From an uncultured bacterium (GTDB taxonomy: Bacteria > Cyanobacteriota > Vampirovibrionia > Gastranaerophilales > Gastranaerophilaceae), in contig CASGAK010000180.1 of assembly GCA_949299435.1 (NCBI GenBank), forward strand, positions 1-6,609: a stretch of DNA of 6,609 bases. Direction: 5' to 3'. Made by a program: the position numbers and the translations under genes. Positions 1 to 5,173 of this stretch are shown one piece after another. The notes beneath the pieces were generated by a model. That model saw only the letters and a program-made list of their open reading frames with translations, made no database searches and was not told the DNA's origin. Numbering within the stretch: position 1 is the first letter of the stretch; every line of letters begins with the position of its first letter.

Positions 1-1
1 A

Positions 2-38
2 GGGGACTGTTTGGGGACTAATTTTACGCAAGGGGACT
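2..38. repeat. Three copies of GGGGACT
   Basis: The heptamer GGGGACT occurs at 2-8, 13-19 and 32-38, in otherwise A+T-rich DNA. The first two copies lie 11 bp apart (one helical turn) and the third is 19 bp further on. Such G-rich short repeats are common at the ends of mobile or REP-like elements. Here they sit just upstream of a tRNA 3' fragment, which fits the terminal region of an integrated element, but no transposase is visible in the window. Confidence 0.5.
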
Positions 39-46
39 ATAGTTTT

Positions 47-119
47 CAGCAAGTTACAGTATTAAATTGTATCTAAATGCTCGTAAGAACAAGACTTTTG
101 ACAATTTACAGCAGGTTAC
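47..119 (+). repeat. Imperfect 11-bp direct repeat CAGCARGTTAC
   Basis: CAGCAAGTTAC (47-57) recurs as CAGCAGGTTAC (109-119), with one mismatch and 62 bp between starts. A shorter relative, AAGTTACGAG, lies beyond the tRNA fragment around 217-226. Direct repeats flanking an attachment core can be arm sites for a tyrosine integrase. That role is inference only. Confidence 0.35.
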
Positions 120-133
120 GAAAATTATAGAAA

Positions 134-160
134 TGGGTTCGAATCCCACCTCCTCCTCCA
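134..160 (+). tRNA. tRNA 3' end only (T arm, acceptor strand, CCA); 5' part absent
   Basis: The sequence shows TGGG, the T loop TTCGAAT (138-144), CCCAC, then a seven-base 3' acceptor strand CTCCTCC (150-156), T at discriminator position 73, and an encoded CCA (158-160). The matching 5' acceptor strand would be GGAGGAG or a G-U variant. I do not find it anywhere in 1-133, and no D arm or anticodon arm precedes the fragment. The fifth T-stem pair is A133-C149, a mismatch, so homology to a true tRNA seems to start at about 134. U73 is commonest in Cys, Gly and some Thr tRNAs, but the identity cannot be read. It may be the duplicated tRNA end left at one attachment site of an integrated element, or the 3' end of an unusual tRNA or tmRNA. 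Confidence 0.7.
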
Positions 161-166
161 TTTTAG

Positions 167-190
167 AAGAGTCCGAAAGGACTCTTTTTT
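167..190 (+). terminator. Rho-independent terminator after the tRNA fragment
   Basis: AAGAGTCC (167-174) pairs with GGACTCTT (179-186) around a GAAA tetraloop and runs into a T tract (185-190). It starts six bases after the CCA end, so it is most simply the original terminator of the tRNA-type gene. Confidence 0.85.
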
Positions 191-539
191 AGTGCCTCCG
201 AAAAAATCTCGCGATAAGTTACGAGAGCGGGATTTCAGAGTGATTGTATTTTAAAGTCCGATTTGTATTTTGAATTATTTAAGTTTGTTTTATCATATTT
301 TTTGAACAATACTAAATTATAGGTGTTGGAAGCTGCGTGATGTTGATTTTTAAGCTGGTCGGAACCGTACTTTATTAGGACTTAAAATTACATAGAACAC
401 TTTTAAATCAATCTGATATTTACTAAAATCAAAGAATTTTAGTAGTCCGGTTAATGTCCATTAATTCTTGCACTAAAAGAGCAACCTACAGACTAAAAAA
501 AATAAAAGTGGCAATACATAAGTATTGTCCACATTTATT
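191..539. other. Gene-free A+T-rich stretch with two hairpins
   Basis: I see no convincing coding frame here on either strand. Two inverted repeats stand out. AATCTCGC (205-212) pairs with GCGGGATT (227-234) with one G-U. TACTAAAAT (421-429) pairs perfectly with ATTTTAGTA (436-444) around a 6-nt loop. Neither is followed by a T tract on the + strand, so they are not obvious terminators. Short + strand frames around 454-636 look like low-complexity noise and overlap the reverse-strand broken gene. Confidence 0.5.
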
Positions 540-783
540 TTATTTTGATATTAAGTTTTTTTTAACAATTATTATTTTTTTTTGCTTTAATTTTTCGAGA
601 TTAATTCCTAATCTAGCTTGTTCCATTTTTACATAAGCTTTCATAAATTCTTTATCTTTAGATGTAATCTCATTTAATGGTTTCAATTATATCTAATGCA
701 ACTTTTAAGGGTGAATCCACGGGTCTTTTCTTTATTTTATTTCCAACAGGCTCTAGTAGTTTATTAATAATAATATTTTTCAT
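540..783 (-). pseudogene. Small hypothetical gene broken by a +1 frameshift
   Basis: On the minus strand an ATG at 783-781 opens a frame that reads MKNIIINKLLEPVGNKIKKR... and stops at TGA (672-670) after 37 residues ending ALDIIETIK. One base shifted, the reading continues as LNEITSKDKEFMKAYVKMEQ, then ARLGINLEKLKQ, and stops at TAA (542-540). Joined, this gives a protein of about 80 residues with a charged, helical, Lys/Glu-rich second half. Amino-acid use on both sides of the junction looks coding, unlike the A/T homopolymer translations in other frames. The ribosome binding site is weak (AAGAGAT upstream). I do not recognise the family. Small charged proteins of this kind are common in phages and plasmids, which fits the neighbouring tRNA fragment, but that is inference. 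A programmed frameshift or a sequencing indel are alternatives. Confidence 0.5.
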
Positions 784-942
784 TCTAATCTCTTTTTGGA
801 TAATAACATATAAATATTAAATAATATAATATCTAAAGGTTGTTTTTATTTTTATCATAATTAACAATTTGTAACATTTTGCTGTCTTACGTTTTAATAG
901 TTTGTAATTTTTTGTGAGTCTACCCTAACACAAATTGTCCGA

Positions 943-979
943 AAATAATCAAATCATTTGAATCAAATAATCAAATCAT
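943..979. repeat. 15-bp direct repeat, 22-bp period, with internal dyad
   Basis: AAATAATCAAATCAT occurs at 943-957 and again at 965-979. The first copy runs into a dyad, TCAAAT-C-ATTTGA (949-961), and the second into an imperfect version, TCAAAT-C-ATGTGA (971-983). Two similar dyads 22 bp apart, about two helical turns, look like a tandem binding site for a dimeric regulator. They lie about 250 bp upstream of the operon at 1228, rather far for a classical operator. Confidence 0.45.
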
Positions 980-1151
980 GTGACTTTTTACAGTGACATA
1001 TTAGACAGCTAACCACAGAGCAGACTTGCAAGAGTAAGAAAAGCAGTTGATAAATGTTCGCTTTTGATTGTGAATTTTTTATTAATAATAAGCATAATAT
1101 TAAAAAACTGTCAAATTACTGTGGATTATCCAAATATAATTATGAGATTTT

Positions 1152-1172
1152 GTTATGCCTATCGAGCATAGC
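1152..1172 (+). promoter_or_regulatory. Stem-loop / dyad upstream of the operon
   Basis: GTTATGC (1152-1158) pairs with GCATAGC (1166-1172) over seven pairs, one of them U-G, around a 7-nt loop CTATCGA. It lies about 55 bp before the first gene of the operon. As DNA it is a near-perfect dyad that could be an operator; as RNA it could sit in the leader. The sequence alone does not decide. Confidence 0.35.
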
Positions 1173-1227
1173 TAAAGATGCAATATAAGTATTTGCTATT
1201 TTGTAAGATATAGTAAATAATAAAACT

Positions 1228-1443
1228 ATGGATAAAGAAAGTATTTTACAGAATTTAAAAGATGCAGGGTGTGAGCCAGTCTTAATTGATAAAATTATAT
1301 ACTTTATTTTTTCGGCTCAGCATTTAAAAGCTCTTAATTTATTAGCAAAACATAAAATAAGACTTCTTGAAAATTTACATCAAAGTCAGAAGAAGATTGA
1401 TTGCCTTGATTTTTTGATTTTTAACTTAAAGCAAAAAACATAA
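1228..1443 (+). CDS. Small helical protein resembling a MerR-regulator C-terminal coiled coil
   Basis: This 71-residue protein has no signal peptide or membrane segment. It begins MDKESILQNLKDAGC. The second half (residues 32-69) is one long helix with the heptad-like core LKALNLLAKHKIRLLENLHQ followed by KKIDCLDFLI. That pattern strongly resembles the C-terminal dimerisation helix of MerR-family regulators, but the DNA-binding winged helix is absent. I recall short proteins of this pattern ('QNLKDAGC...HR..LL...H..QKKIDCLDYL') as a conserved small family in gut Firmicutes with no assigned function; this is from memory and not verified. Two Cys (15 and 59) could sense redox state or metal. 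The ATG has almost no Shine-Dalgarno in front of it. It lies 26 bp before an exported hydrolase, so a regulatory or accessory role in the operon is a reasonable inference. Confidence 0.8.
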   Translation: MDKESILQNLKDAGCEPVLIDKIIYFIFSAQHLKALNLLAKHKIRLLENLHQSQKKIDCLDFLIFNLKQKT

Positions 1444-1460
1444 TATCGTAAATCTATAAA

Positions 1461-1466
1461 GGAGGG
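1461..1466 (+). promoter_or_regulatory. Strong ribosome binding site of the hydrolase
   Basis: AAAGGAGGG ends four bases before the ATG at 1470. It is a near-complete anti-16S match and fixes this start over the later in-frame ATGs at codons 15, 19 and 21. It contrasts with the poor site in front of the 71-aa gene. Confidence 0.8.
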
Positions 1467-1469
1467 TAA

Positions 1470-2504
1470 ATGATTAAAAAACTGCTAATCAGTTTATTTG
1501 TGTTGGTATTTATGATCGGAGGTATGAATATGGCAACAGCAAAAAGTAATTGGGATAAGACTTTTCCAAAGAGTGATAAAGTGGAAGTTAAAAAGGTAAG
1601 TTTTAAAAACCGCTACGGTATAACTTTTGTGGGGGATTTATACATACCTAAAAATAAAACTGAAGAGAAAATGGCTGCAATTGCCGTATCTGGACCATTT
1701 GGAGCGGTAAAAGAACAAGTTTCGGGAAGATATGCTCAAACAATGGCGGAAAAAGGTTTTATATCACTTGCATTCGACCCGTCTTATACCGGAGAAAGTG
1801 GAGGGGAACCTAGAGATGTTGCAAGTCCCGATATAAATACAGAAGATTTTAGTGCAGCTGTCGATTTTTTAGTAAATTATAAAGGGGTTGACCCTGACAG
1901 AATAGGAGTAATAGGTATCTGTGGCTTTGGTGGTTTTGGTCTGAATGCTGCGGTAATTGATACCAGAATTAAGGCGACCGTTACAATCACAATGTATGAT
2001 ATGACAAGGGTTTCTGCCAAGGGGTACAATGATTCAATTGATGAAAATGCTCGCTATGAATTAAAATCACAATTAAACAAACAAAGATCTGAGGATTTTA
2101 AAAACGGAACTTATGCAAAATCGCAAGGGTTACCTGATAAAATAACAGAGGATATGCCCCAATTTGTTAAGGATTATATCGGTTATTACAAGACAGAGCG
2201 AGGATTTCACAAACGTTCAATAGGATCTAATGGCGGTTGGAATATGACATCATCATTGTCACTAATTAATATGCCTATTTTAGCTTACAGTAACGAAATT
2301 AGAAGTGCTGTGCTAATGGTGCATGGTGAAAATGCCCATAGCAGATATTTTTCTGAAGATGCTTTTAAAAATTTGAAAGGGGATAATAAAGAGCTTTTTA
2401 TAGTAAAAGGTGCAAATCATGTTGATTTATACGATAATCTTGAAAAAATCCCTTTTGATAAAATAGAACAGTTTTTCACTAAATATTTAAAGGAGAATAA
2501 ATAA
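1470..2504 (+). CDS. Exported alpha/beta hydrolase, dienelactone-hydrolase-like, Cys nucleophile
   Basis: The 344-residue protein starts with a clear signal peptide: Lys-Lys, a hydrophobic core, and an Ala-Thr-Ala cleavage box ending near residue 24. The mature part is an alpha/beta hydrolase: strand AAIAVSGPFGAVKEQ (oxyanion region, about 69-83), LAFDPSYTGESGGEP (100-114), nucleophile elbow GVIGICGFGG with Cys151, and VLMVHGENAH (281-290). The C-terminal VKGANHVDLYD has the probable catalytic His317. Cys in place of Ser in the elbow is typical of dienelactone hydrolases and of the YcjY-like hydrolases. Those relatives act on small esters or lactones; the true substrate here is unknown. The stop TAA shares its last base with the ATG of the next gene, so translation is probably coupled to the CMD-cupin protein. 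Family is fairly sure; reaction is not. Confidence 0.9.
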   Translation: MIKKLLISLFVLVFMIGGMNMATAKSNWDKTFPKSDKVEVKKVSFKNRYGITFVGDLYIPKNKTEEKMAAIAVSGPFGAVKEQVSGRYAQTMAEKGFISLAFDPSYTGESGGEPRDVASPDINTEDFSAAVDFLVNYKGVDPDRIGVIGICGFGGFGLNAAVIDTRIKATVTITMYDMTRVSAKGYNDSIDENARYELKSQLNKQRSEDFKNGTYAKSQGLPDKITEDMPQFVKDYIGYYKTERGFHKRSIGSNGGWNMTSSLSLINMPILAYSNEIRSAVLMVHGENAHSRYFSEDAFKNLKGDNKELFIVKGANHVDLYDNLEKIPFDKIEQFFTKYLKENK

Positions 2505-3352
2505 TGAGAAAACTGTTAATTTTTTTATTATTGTTCTTTTTAGTAAACGTAAATATTGCAGTTGCCGCTAATACAACTCAGAAAGGAAATAATTCTATGA
2601 AAAAAATAATTCAGACAGCAGGCAAAGATCAATTAGGAAATTTTGCACCCGACTTTGCACATTATAATGACGATATTTTGTTTGGTGAAAATTGGAATAA
2701 TCAGGACATTGATGTAAAAACAAGAAGTATAATAACATTTGTATCACTGATATCTCAAGGGATTACAGATTCTTCATTAAAGTATCATTTTCAAAATGCA
2801 AAAAATCATGGTGTAACTAAAGAAGAAGCTGCTGCTATTATTACAAATACAGCTTTTTATGCAGGCTGGCCTAAGGCTTGGGCTGCGTTCAATTTAGCGA
2901 AAGAAGTGTGGGTGGAAAATACGTCGCAAGTGAATGAAAAGGATAGATATGCAGCGTCAATAATGTTCCCTATAGGTAATCCTAATGATGCTTATTCACA
3001 ATATTTTATCGGGCAAAGTTACATTGCTCCTATTTCTGCTGAGCAGGTAAAAATGTATAATGTGACTTTCGAACCTAAATGTCGTAATAATTGGCATATC
3101 CATCATGCAAAGTCTGGAGGTGGACAAATTTTAATTGCAATTGGAGGTCGGGGCTATTATCAGGAATGTGGCAAAGAACCTATAGAAATGAATTCCGGTG
3201 ATATCATAAATATACCGCCTAATGTCAAACACTGGCATGGTGCAGCTCCTGACAGTTGGTTTTCACATATTGCAGTCGAAGTTGACGGAAATGAAACATA
3301 TAATGAGTGGCTTGAGCCTGTAGCAGATAATCAATATAACAAATTAAAATAA
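2504..3352 (+). CDS. Exported carboxymuconolactone decarboxylase-like / cupin fusion protein
   Basis: The 282-residue protein begins with a signal peptide (MRKLLIFLLLFF, cleavage near Ala20-Ala22). Residues about 46-138 form a carboxymuconolactone-decarboxylase/AhpD-type domain: TRSIITFVSLISQG, then YHFQNAKNHGVTKEEAAAII with His95. The CxxC of peroxidase-type AhpD is absent, so alkylhydroperoxidase activity is unlikely. Residues about 180-262 are a cupin: motif 1 WHIHH (His198, His200) with Gln208 where Glu is usual, GGRGYYQ, and motif 2 NIPPNVKHWHGA (His243 or His245). His-His-Gln-His metal sets occur in manganese cupins such as bacterial hydroxynitrile lyases. CMD-cupin fusions are known but usually cytoplasmic, so export is notable. 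It overlaps the hydrolase by one base (TAATG) and has no separate ribosome site beyond the GGAG at 2491-2494. A later ATG (2597) would remove the signal peptide, but the coupled start is preferred. Confidence 0.9.
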   Translation: MRKLLIFLLLFFLVNVNIAVAANTTQKGNNSMKKIIQTAGKDQLGNFAPDFAHYNDDILFGENWNNQDIDVKTRSIITFVSLISQGITDSSLKYHFQNAKNHGVTKEEAAAIITNTAFYAGWPKAWAAFNLAKEVWVENTSQVNEKDRYAASIMFPIGNPNDAYSQYFIGQSYIAPISAEQVKMYNVTFEPKCRNNWHIHHAKSGGGQILIAIGGRGYYQECGKEPIEMNSGDIINIPPNVKHWHGAAPDSWFSHIAVEVDGNETYNEWLEPVADNQYNKLK

Positions 3353-3441
3353 AAATCTTTGTCCTCAAAAAATGGCAAGAGCTAATTTTTAAGCAAAATA
3401 TTCTTGAAACACTATTAATTTTAAATTTAAAAATAAAATAT

Positions 3442-3520
3442 AAGTCCCATCAATGTTATTATAATTGGGTTTTTAGCAAGAAATAAAGTTCTCTGACTTA
3501 AAAAAACATTGGTGGGGCTT
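3442..3520 (+). ncRNA. 16-bp inverted repeat, possible structured RNA
   Basis: AAGTCCCATCAATGTT (3442-3457) pairs with AACATTGGTGGGGCTT (3505-3520) over 16 unbroken pairs around a 47-nt loop. Two pairs (3445-3517 and 3450-3512) are U-G on a + strand transcript. On the minus strand they would be A-C mismatches, which argues for a + strand RNA. TAAGTC (3441-3446) can alternatively pair with GACTTA (3495-3500), and CCCA (3446-3449) with TGGG (3466-3469), just before TTTTT (3470-3474). Possible roles are the 3' end of the operon message, an attenuator, or a small RNA. A miniature transposable element is an alternative. I do not recognise a known RNA family. Confidence 0.45.
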
Positions 3521-3651
3521 GTTTATATGTAATAGTACAAAAGATAAATTGTAAAGCATTGTTAAGATGAACTTATAAAAGCCAAAATGCAAATTATATA
3601 AGAAATATAGCTCAGATAAAAATAGTAAAAAATATTATCTGTAAGGCAATT

Positions 3652-3680
3652 TTTACAAATAAAAATACTTTATGTATTAG
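3652..3680 (+). promoter_or_regulatory. Candidate sigma70 promoter for the EF-hand gene
   Basis: TTTACA (3652-3657) and TATTAG (3675-3680) are separated by 17 bp, which would start transcription near 3687 and leave a leader of about 30 nt carrying the ribosome site. Both boxes are imperfect and the region is A+T-rich, so chance matches are likely. Confidence 0.35.
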
Positions 3681-3716
3681 TAAGGGAAATTTGGGAACAA
3701 AAAGGAGAAAAAAATT

Positions 3717-4064
3717 ATGTCAGAACCAAAAGTTGGAATGAAGTTTAGTTCTTATTATCAAGTATTAAAAAATGCACAGGAAAAAAATGAAGTAAAAAAT
3801 ACTTCTATTTACACAACAGATAATGGGCGTGTACGTACTGATATTGATTTAAAGAAAGGGCTTTTAAGTCTTGAGGAGCCTGGAAAAAATTCTAAGGATA
3901 AACGGACTGATGTAGAGTATGTAACAGATAAACTTATTTTCAGGGGAAGCGGAACCGAAGGACAAAATACAAAATTTTCTGAAATTCATGGTAAAAAGAC
4001 ATACGCTTGTGATTTAAACCAAAACGGTATTATTGACAGTAATGAAATTTTTAAATATGAATAG
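3717..4064 (+). CDS. Small protein with one C-terminal EF-hand calcium-binding loop
   Basis: The protein has 115 residues, no signal peptide and no membrane segment. It is hydrophilic, with a Lys/Asn/Thr-rich body that I cannot assign to a family. At the very end, residues 99-110 read DLNQNGIIDSNE. This is a full EF-hand loop: D at 1, N at 3, N at 5, G at 6, I at 8, D at 9, E at 12. It is followed by IFKYE at the C terminus. A single loop of this dockerin-like type binds calcium in other proteins; here that is inferred from the residues only. The start is supported by AAGGAG at 3702-3707 with a 9-nt spacer. The gene stands alone between a structured gap and its own terminator. Proteins ending in such a loop seem to recur in gut Melainabacteria, from memory. 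Function unknown. Confidence 0.8.
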   Translation: MSEPKVGMKFSSYYQVLKNAQEKNEVKNTSIYTTDNGRVRTDIDLKKGLLSLEEPGKNSKDKRTDVEYVTDKLIFRGSGTEGQNTKFSEIHGKKTYACDLNQNGIIDSNEIFKYE

Positions 4065-4089
4065 TTAAAAACTTCAAATCAAATCTTTA

Positions 4090-4119
4090 AAAAGAATGGG
4101 ATAATTCCCATTCTTTTTT
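4090..4119 (+). terminator. Rho-independent terminator of the EF-hand gene
   Basis: AAGAATGGGA (4092-4101) pairs perfectly with TCCCATTCTT (4106-4115) around a TAAT loop and ends in a T tract (4114-4119). It lies 26 bp after the stop codon and separates this gene from dapF. Confidence 0.9.
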
Positions 4120-4179
4120 ACTTGGAAATTAAATTAATCAAAAGCGATTGAAGAGTTTAAATATCCAATAATATTTTTT

Positions 4180-4188
4180 TGCTATAAA
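4180..4188 (+). promoter_or_regulatory. Candidate extended -10 promoter of dapF
   Basis: TGCTATAAA matches an extended -10 box (TGnTATAAT) and follows a T run. Transcription would start near 4195, giving a leader of about 23 nt that contains GAGGT (4209-4213) before the ATG. No good -35 box is seen, which extended -10 promoters tolerate. Confidence 0.4.
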
Positions 4189-4217
4189 ATATATCTAAAT
4201 GAAAGTTTGAGGTAAAT

Positions 4218-5108
4218 ATGCAAAAGATTAAAGTAGTAAAAATGCAGGGATTGGGTAATGATTTTGTAGTCCTTGATTATTCAGAATATGAAAAGACAGG
4301 ACTTTCTATGTCTGAATTAGCAATAAAATTATGTAACAGAAATTTTGGCATTGGTGCTGATGGTATGATTATTCCGAAAGTATTTTCAGAAAAATCCGAA
4401 TTAAAAATAAAAAATGAGCCTTATGACAGTATGTTTGAGAAAAACAACGATACTGATATAGGCTGGTATTTTTATAATTCTGACGGTTCCACAGCCCAAA
4501 TGTGCGGAAATGGTATGAGATGCTTTGCAAAATACGTTTATGACAAAAATCTTGTTTCTAAAAAGCAGTTTTCGGTGCAAACTCTTGCAGGAGTGATAAG
4601 ACCTCAATTGCTTGATAATGGTATGGTGCGTGTTGATATGGGTGCACCAATTTTGGAAGATACAAAAATCCCCTTTAAAGGAGATAAAAAATTAAAAATA
4701 CAAAATAAAGAATTTGAAATTTTTCCGGTATCAATGGGTAATCCGCATTGTATAATTTTTACTGGCGAAGATCCTCTTGAATTGGCAAAAACTTACGGAC
4801 CTTATATCGAACGACATGAGTTTTTCCCAGAAAAGACAAATACTGAATTTGTAAAAATAATTTCCCGAAATGAAGTAGATATGCGTGTTTTCGAACGCGG
4901 TTGCGGAATTACTCTGGCATGTGGCACAGGTGCTTGTGCAACGGTTGTTGCTTCAGTTTTAAATAACTTAACAGAACATGTTGTTAAAGTAAATCTTTTA
5001 GGAGGTCCTGTAAACATTGAGTGGAGCGGATCATGGCAAAATTTAACAGAACATGTTTTTATGACCGGCAGTGCTGATTACAGCTTTTTTGCAGAATACA
5101 TCTTGTAA
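4218..5108 (+). CDS. dapF: Diaminopimelate epimerase
   Basis: DapF interconverts LL- and meso-diaminopimelate in the cytoplasm without a cofactor, supplying lysine and the peptidoglycan cross-link residue. The family signatures are all present: MQGLGNDFVVLD (9-20), MCGNGMRC with Cys96 as one catalytic base, MGNPHCIIF with His177, NTEFV (208-212), ERG with Glu226, and ACGTGAC with Cys235 as the second base. The two Cys, the His and the Glu match Haemophilus DapF Cys73, Cys217, His159 and Glu208. At 296 residues it is longer than the usual 270-280, because of about 20 extra residues (roughly 58-80, rich in Lys, Glu and Asn) before WYFYNSDG. The Glu usually found in ERGxGET is Ile231 here. The C terminus contains a repeated NLTEHV. 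It has its own candidate promoter and a GAGGT ribosome site. Confidence 0.97.
   Translation: MQKIKVVKMQGLGNDFVVLDYSEYEKTGLSMSELAIKLCNRNFGIGADGMIIPKVFSEKSELKIKNEPYDSMFEKNNDTDIGWYFYNSDGSTAQMCGNGMRCFAKYVYDKNLVSKKQFSVQTLAGVIRPQLLDNGMVRVDMGAPILEDTKIPFKGDKKLKIQNKEFEIFPVSMGNPHCIIFTGEDPLELAKTYGPYIERHEFFPEKTNTEFVKIISRNEVDMRVFERGCGITLACGTGACATVVASVLNNLTEHVVKVNLLGGPVNIEWSGSWQNLTEHVFMTGSADYSFFAEYIL
4968..5057 (+). repeat. 15-bp direct repeat inside dapF
   Basis: TTAACAGAACATGTT occurs at 4968-4982 and at 5043-5057, exactly 75 bp (25 codons) apart and in the same frame, encoding NLTEHV twice (residues 250-255 and 275-280). The second copy is at the normal family position (before MTG). Identity at silent positions suggests recent copying rather than chance. 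Confidence 0.75.
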
Positions 5109-5132
5109 AAATATATATTTCCATGATATTAT
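5103..5132 (+). promoter_or_regulatory. Candidate promoter of rpsF-ssb-rpsR, overlapping the dapF stop
   Basis: TTGTAA (5103-5108) includes the dapF stop codon and lies 18 bp before TATTAT (5127-5132), which is preceded by TGA to give an extended -10. Transcription would start near 5139 and leave a leader of about 35 nt with GGAG (5161-5164). No terminator lies between dapF and rpsF, so read-through is also possible. Confidence 0.4.
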
Positions 5133-5173
5133 TGACTTACAGCCAAATATAAATAATAAAGGAGAAATAAAAT

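Larger units (their letters stand above)
784..1227. other. Gene-free A+T-rich stretch upstream of the operon
   Basis: No coding frame is credible here. The stretch contains a 15-bp direct repeat (943-957 and 965-979) and a 7-bp stem-loop (1152-1172), listed separately. The last 30 bases before the operon hold TATAGT (1209-1214), a possible -10 box. It would put the start of transcription only about 7 nt before the first ATG; I see no good -35 partner. Confidence 0.45.
3353..3716. other. Gene-free stretch with a long inverted repeat and leader elements
   Basis: No gene is visible. No simple rho-independent terminator follows the cupin gene directly. The stretch holds the 3442-3520 inverted repeat, a hairpin CAGATAA (3613-3619) with TTATCTG (3635-3641), and a possible promoter for the next gene, all A+T-rich. 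Confidence 0.5.

Noticed and set aside
1..160. Complete tRNA or tmRNA gene
   Set aside because: There is no 5' acceptor strand, D arm, anticodon arm or tmRNA-like tag segment in 1-133, and the T-stem base pair 133-149 is mismatched.
230..375. Minus-strand open frame of about 48 codons (contains YGSDQLKNQHHAASNTYNL)
   Set aside because: It has no start codon or ribosome site and no recognisable motif; an open stretch of this size is not strong evidence, though it could be a gene remnant.
454..636. Plus-strand 60-codon frame starting MSINSCTKRATYRLKK
   Set aside because: Its second half is Phe/Ile from T-rich runs, it has no ribosome site, and it overlaps the more plausible reverse-strand broken gene.
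943..979. CRISPR-like repeat pair
   Set aside because: There are only two copies, a 7-bp spacing, and no cas gene or further repeats.
4401..5017. Minus-strand frames inside dapF
   Set aside because: They lie entirely within an unmistakable dapF and show no domain or ribosome site.
5109..5173. S6:S18 autoregulatory leader before rpsF
   Set aside because: The leader is short and A+T-rich, and no hairpin with the CCG bulge is visible.
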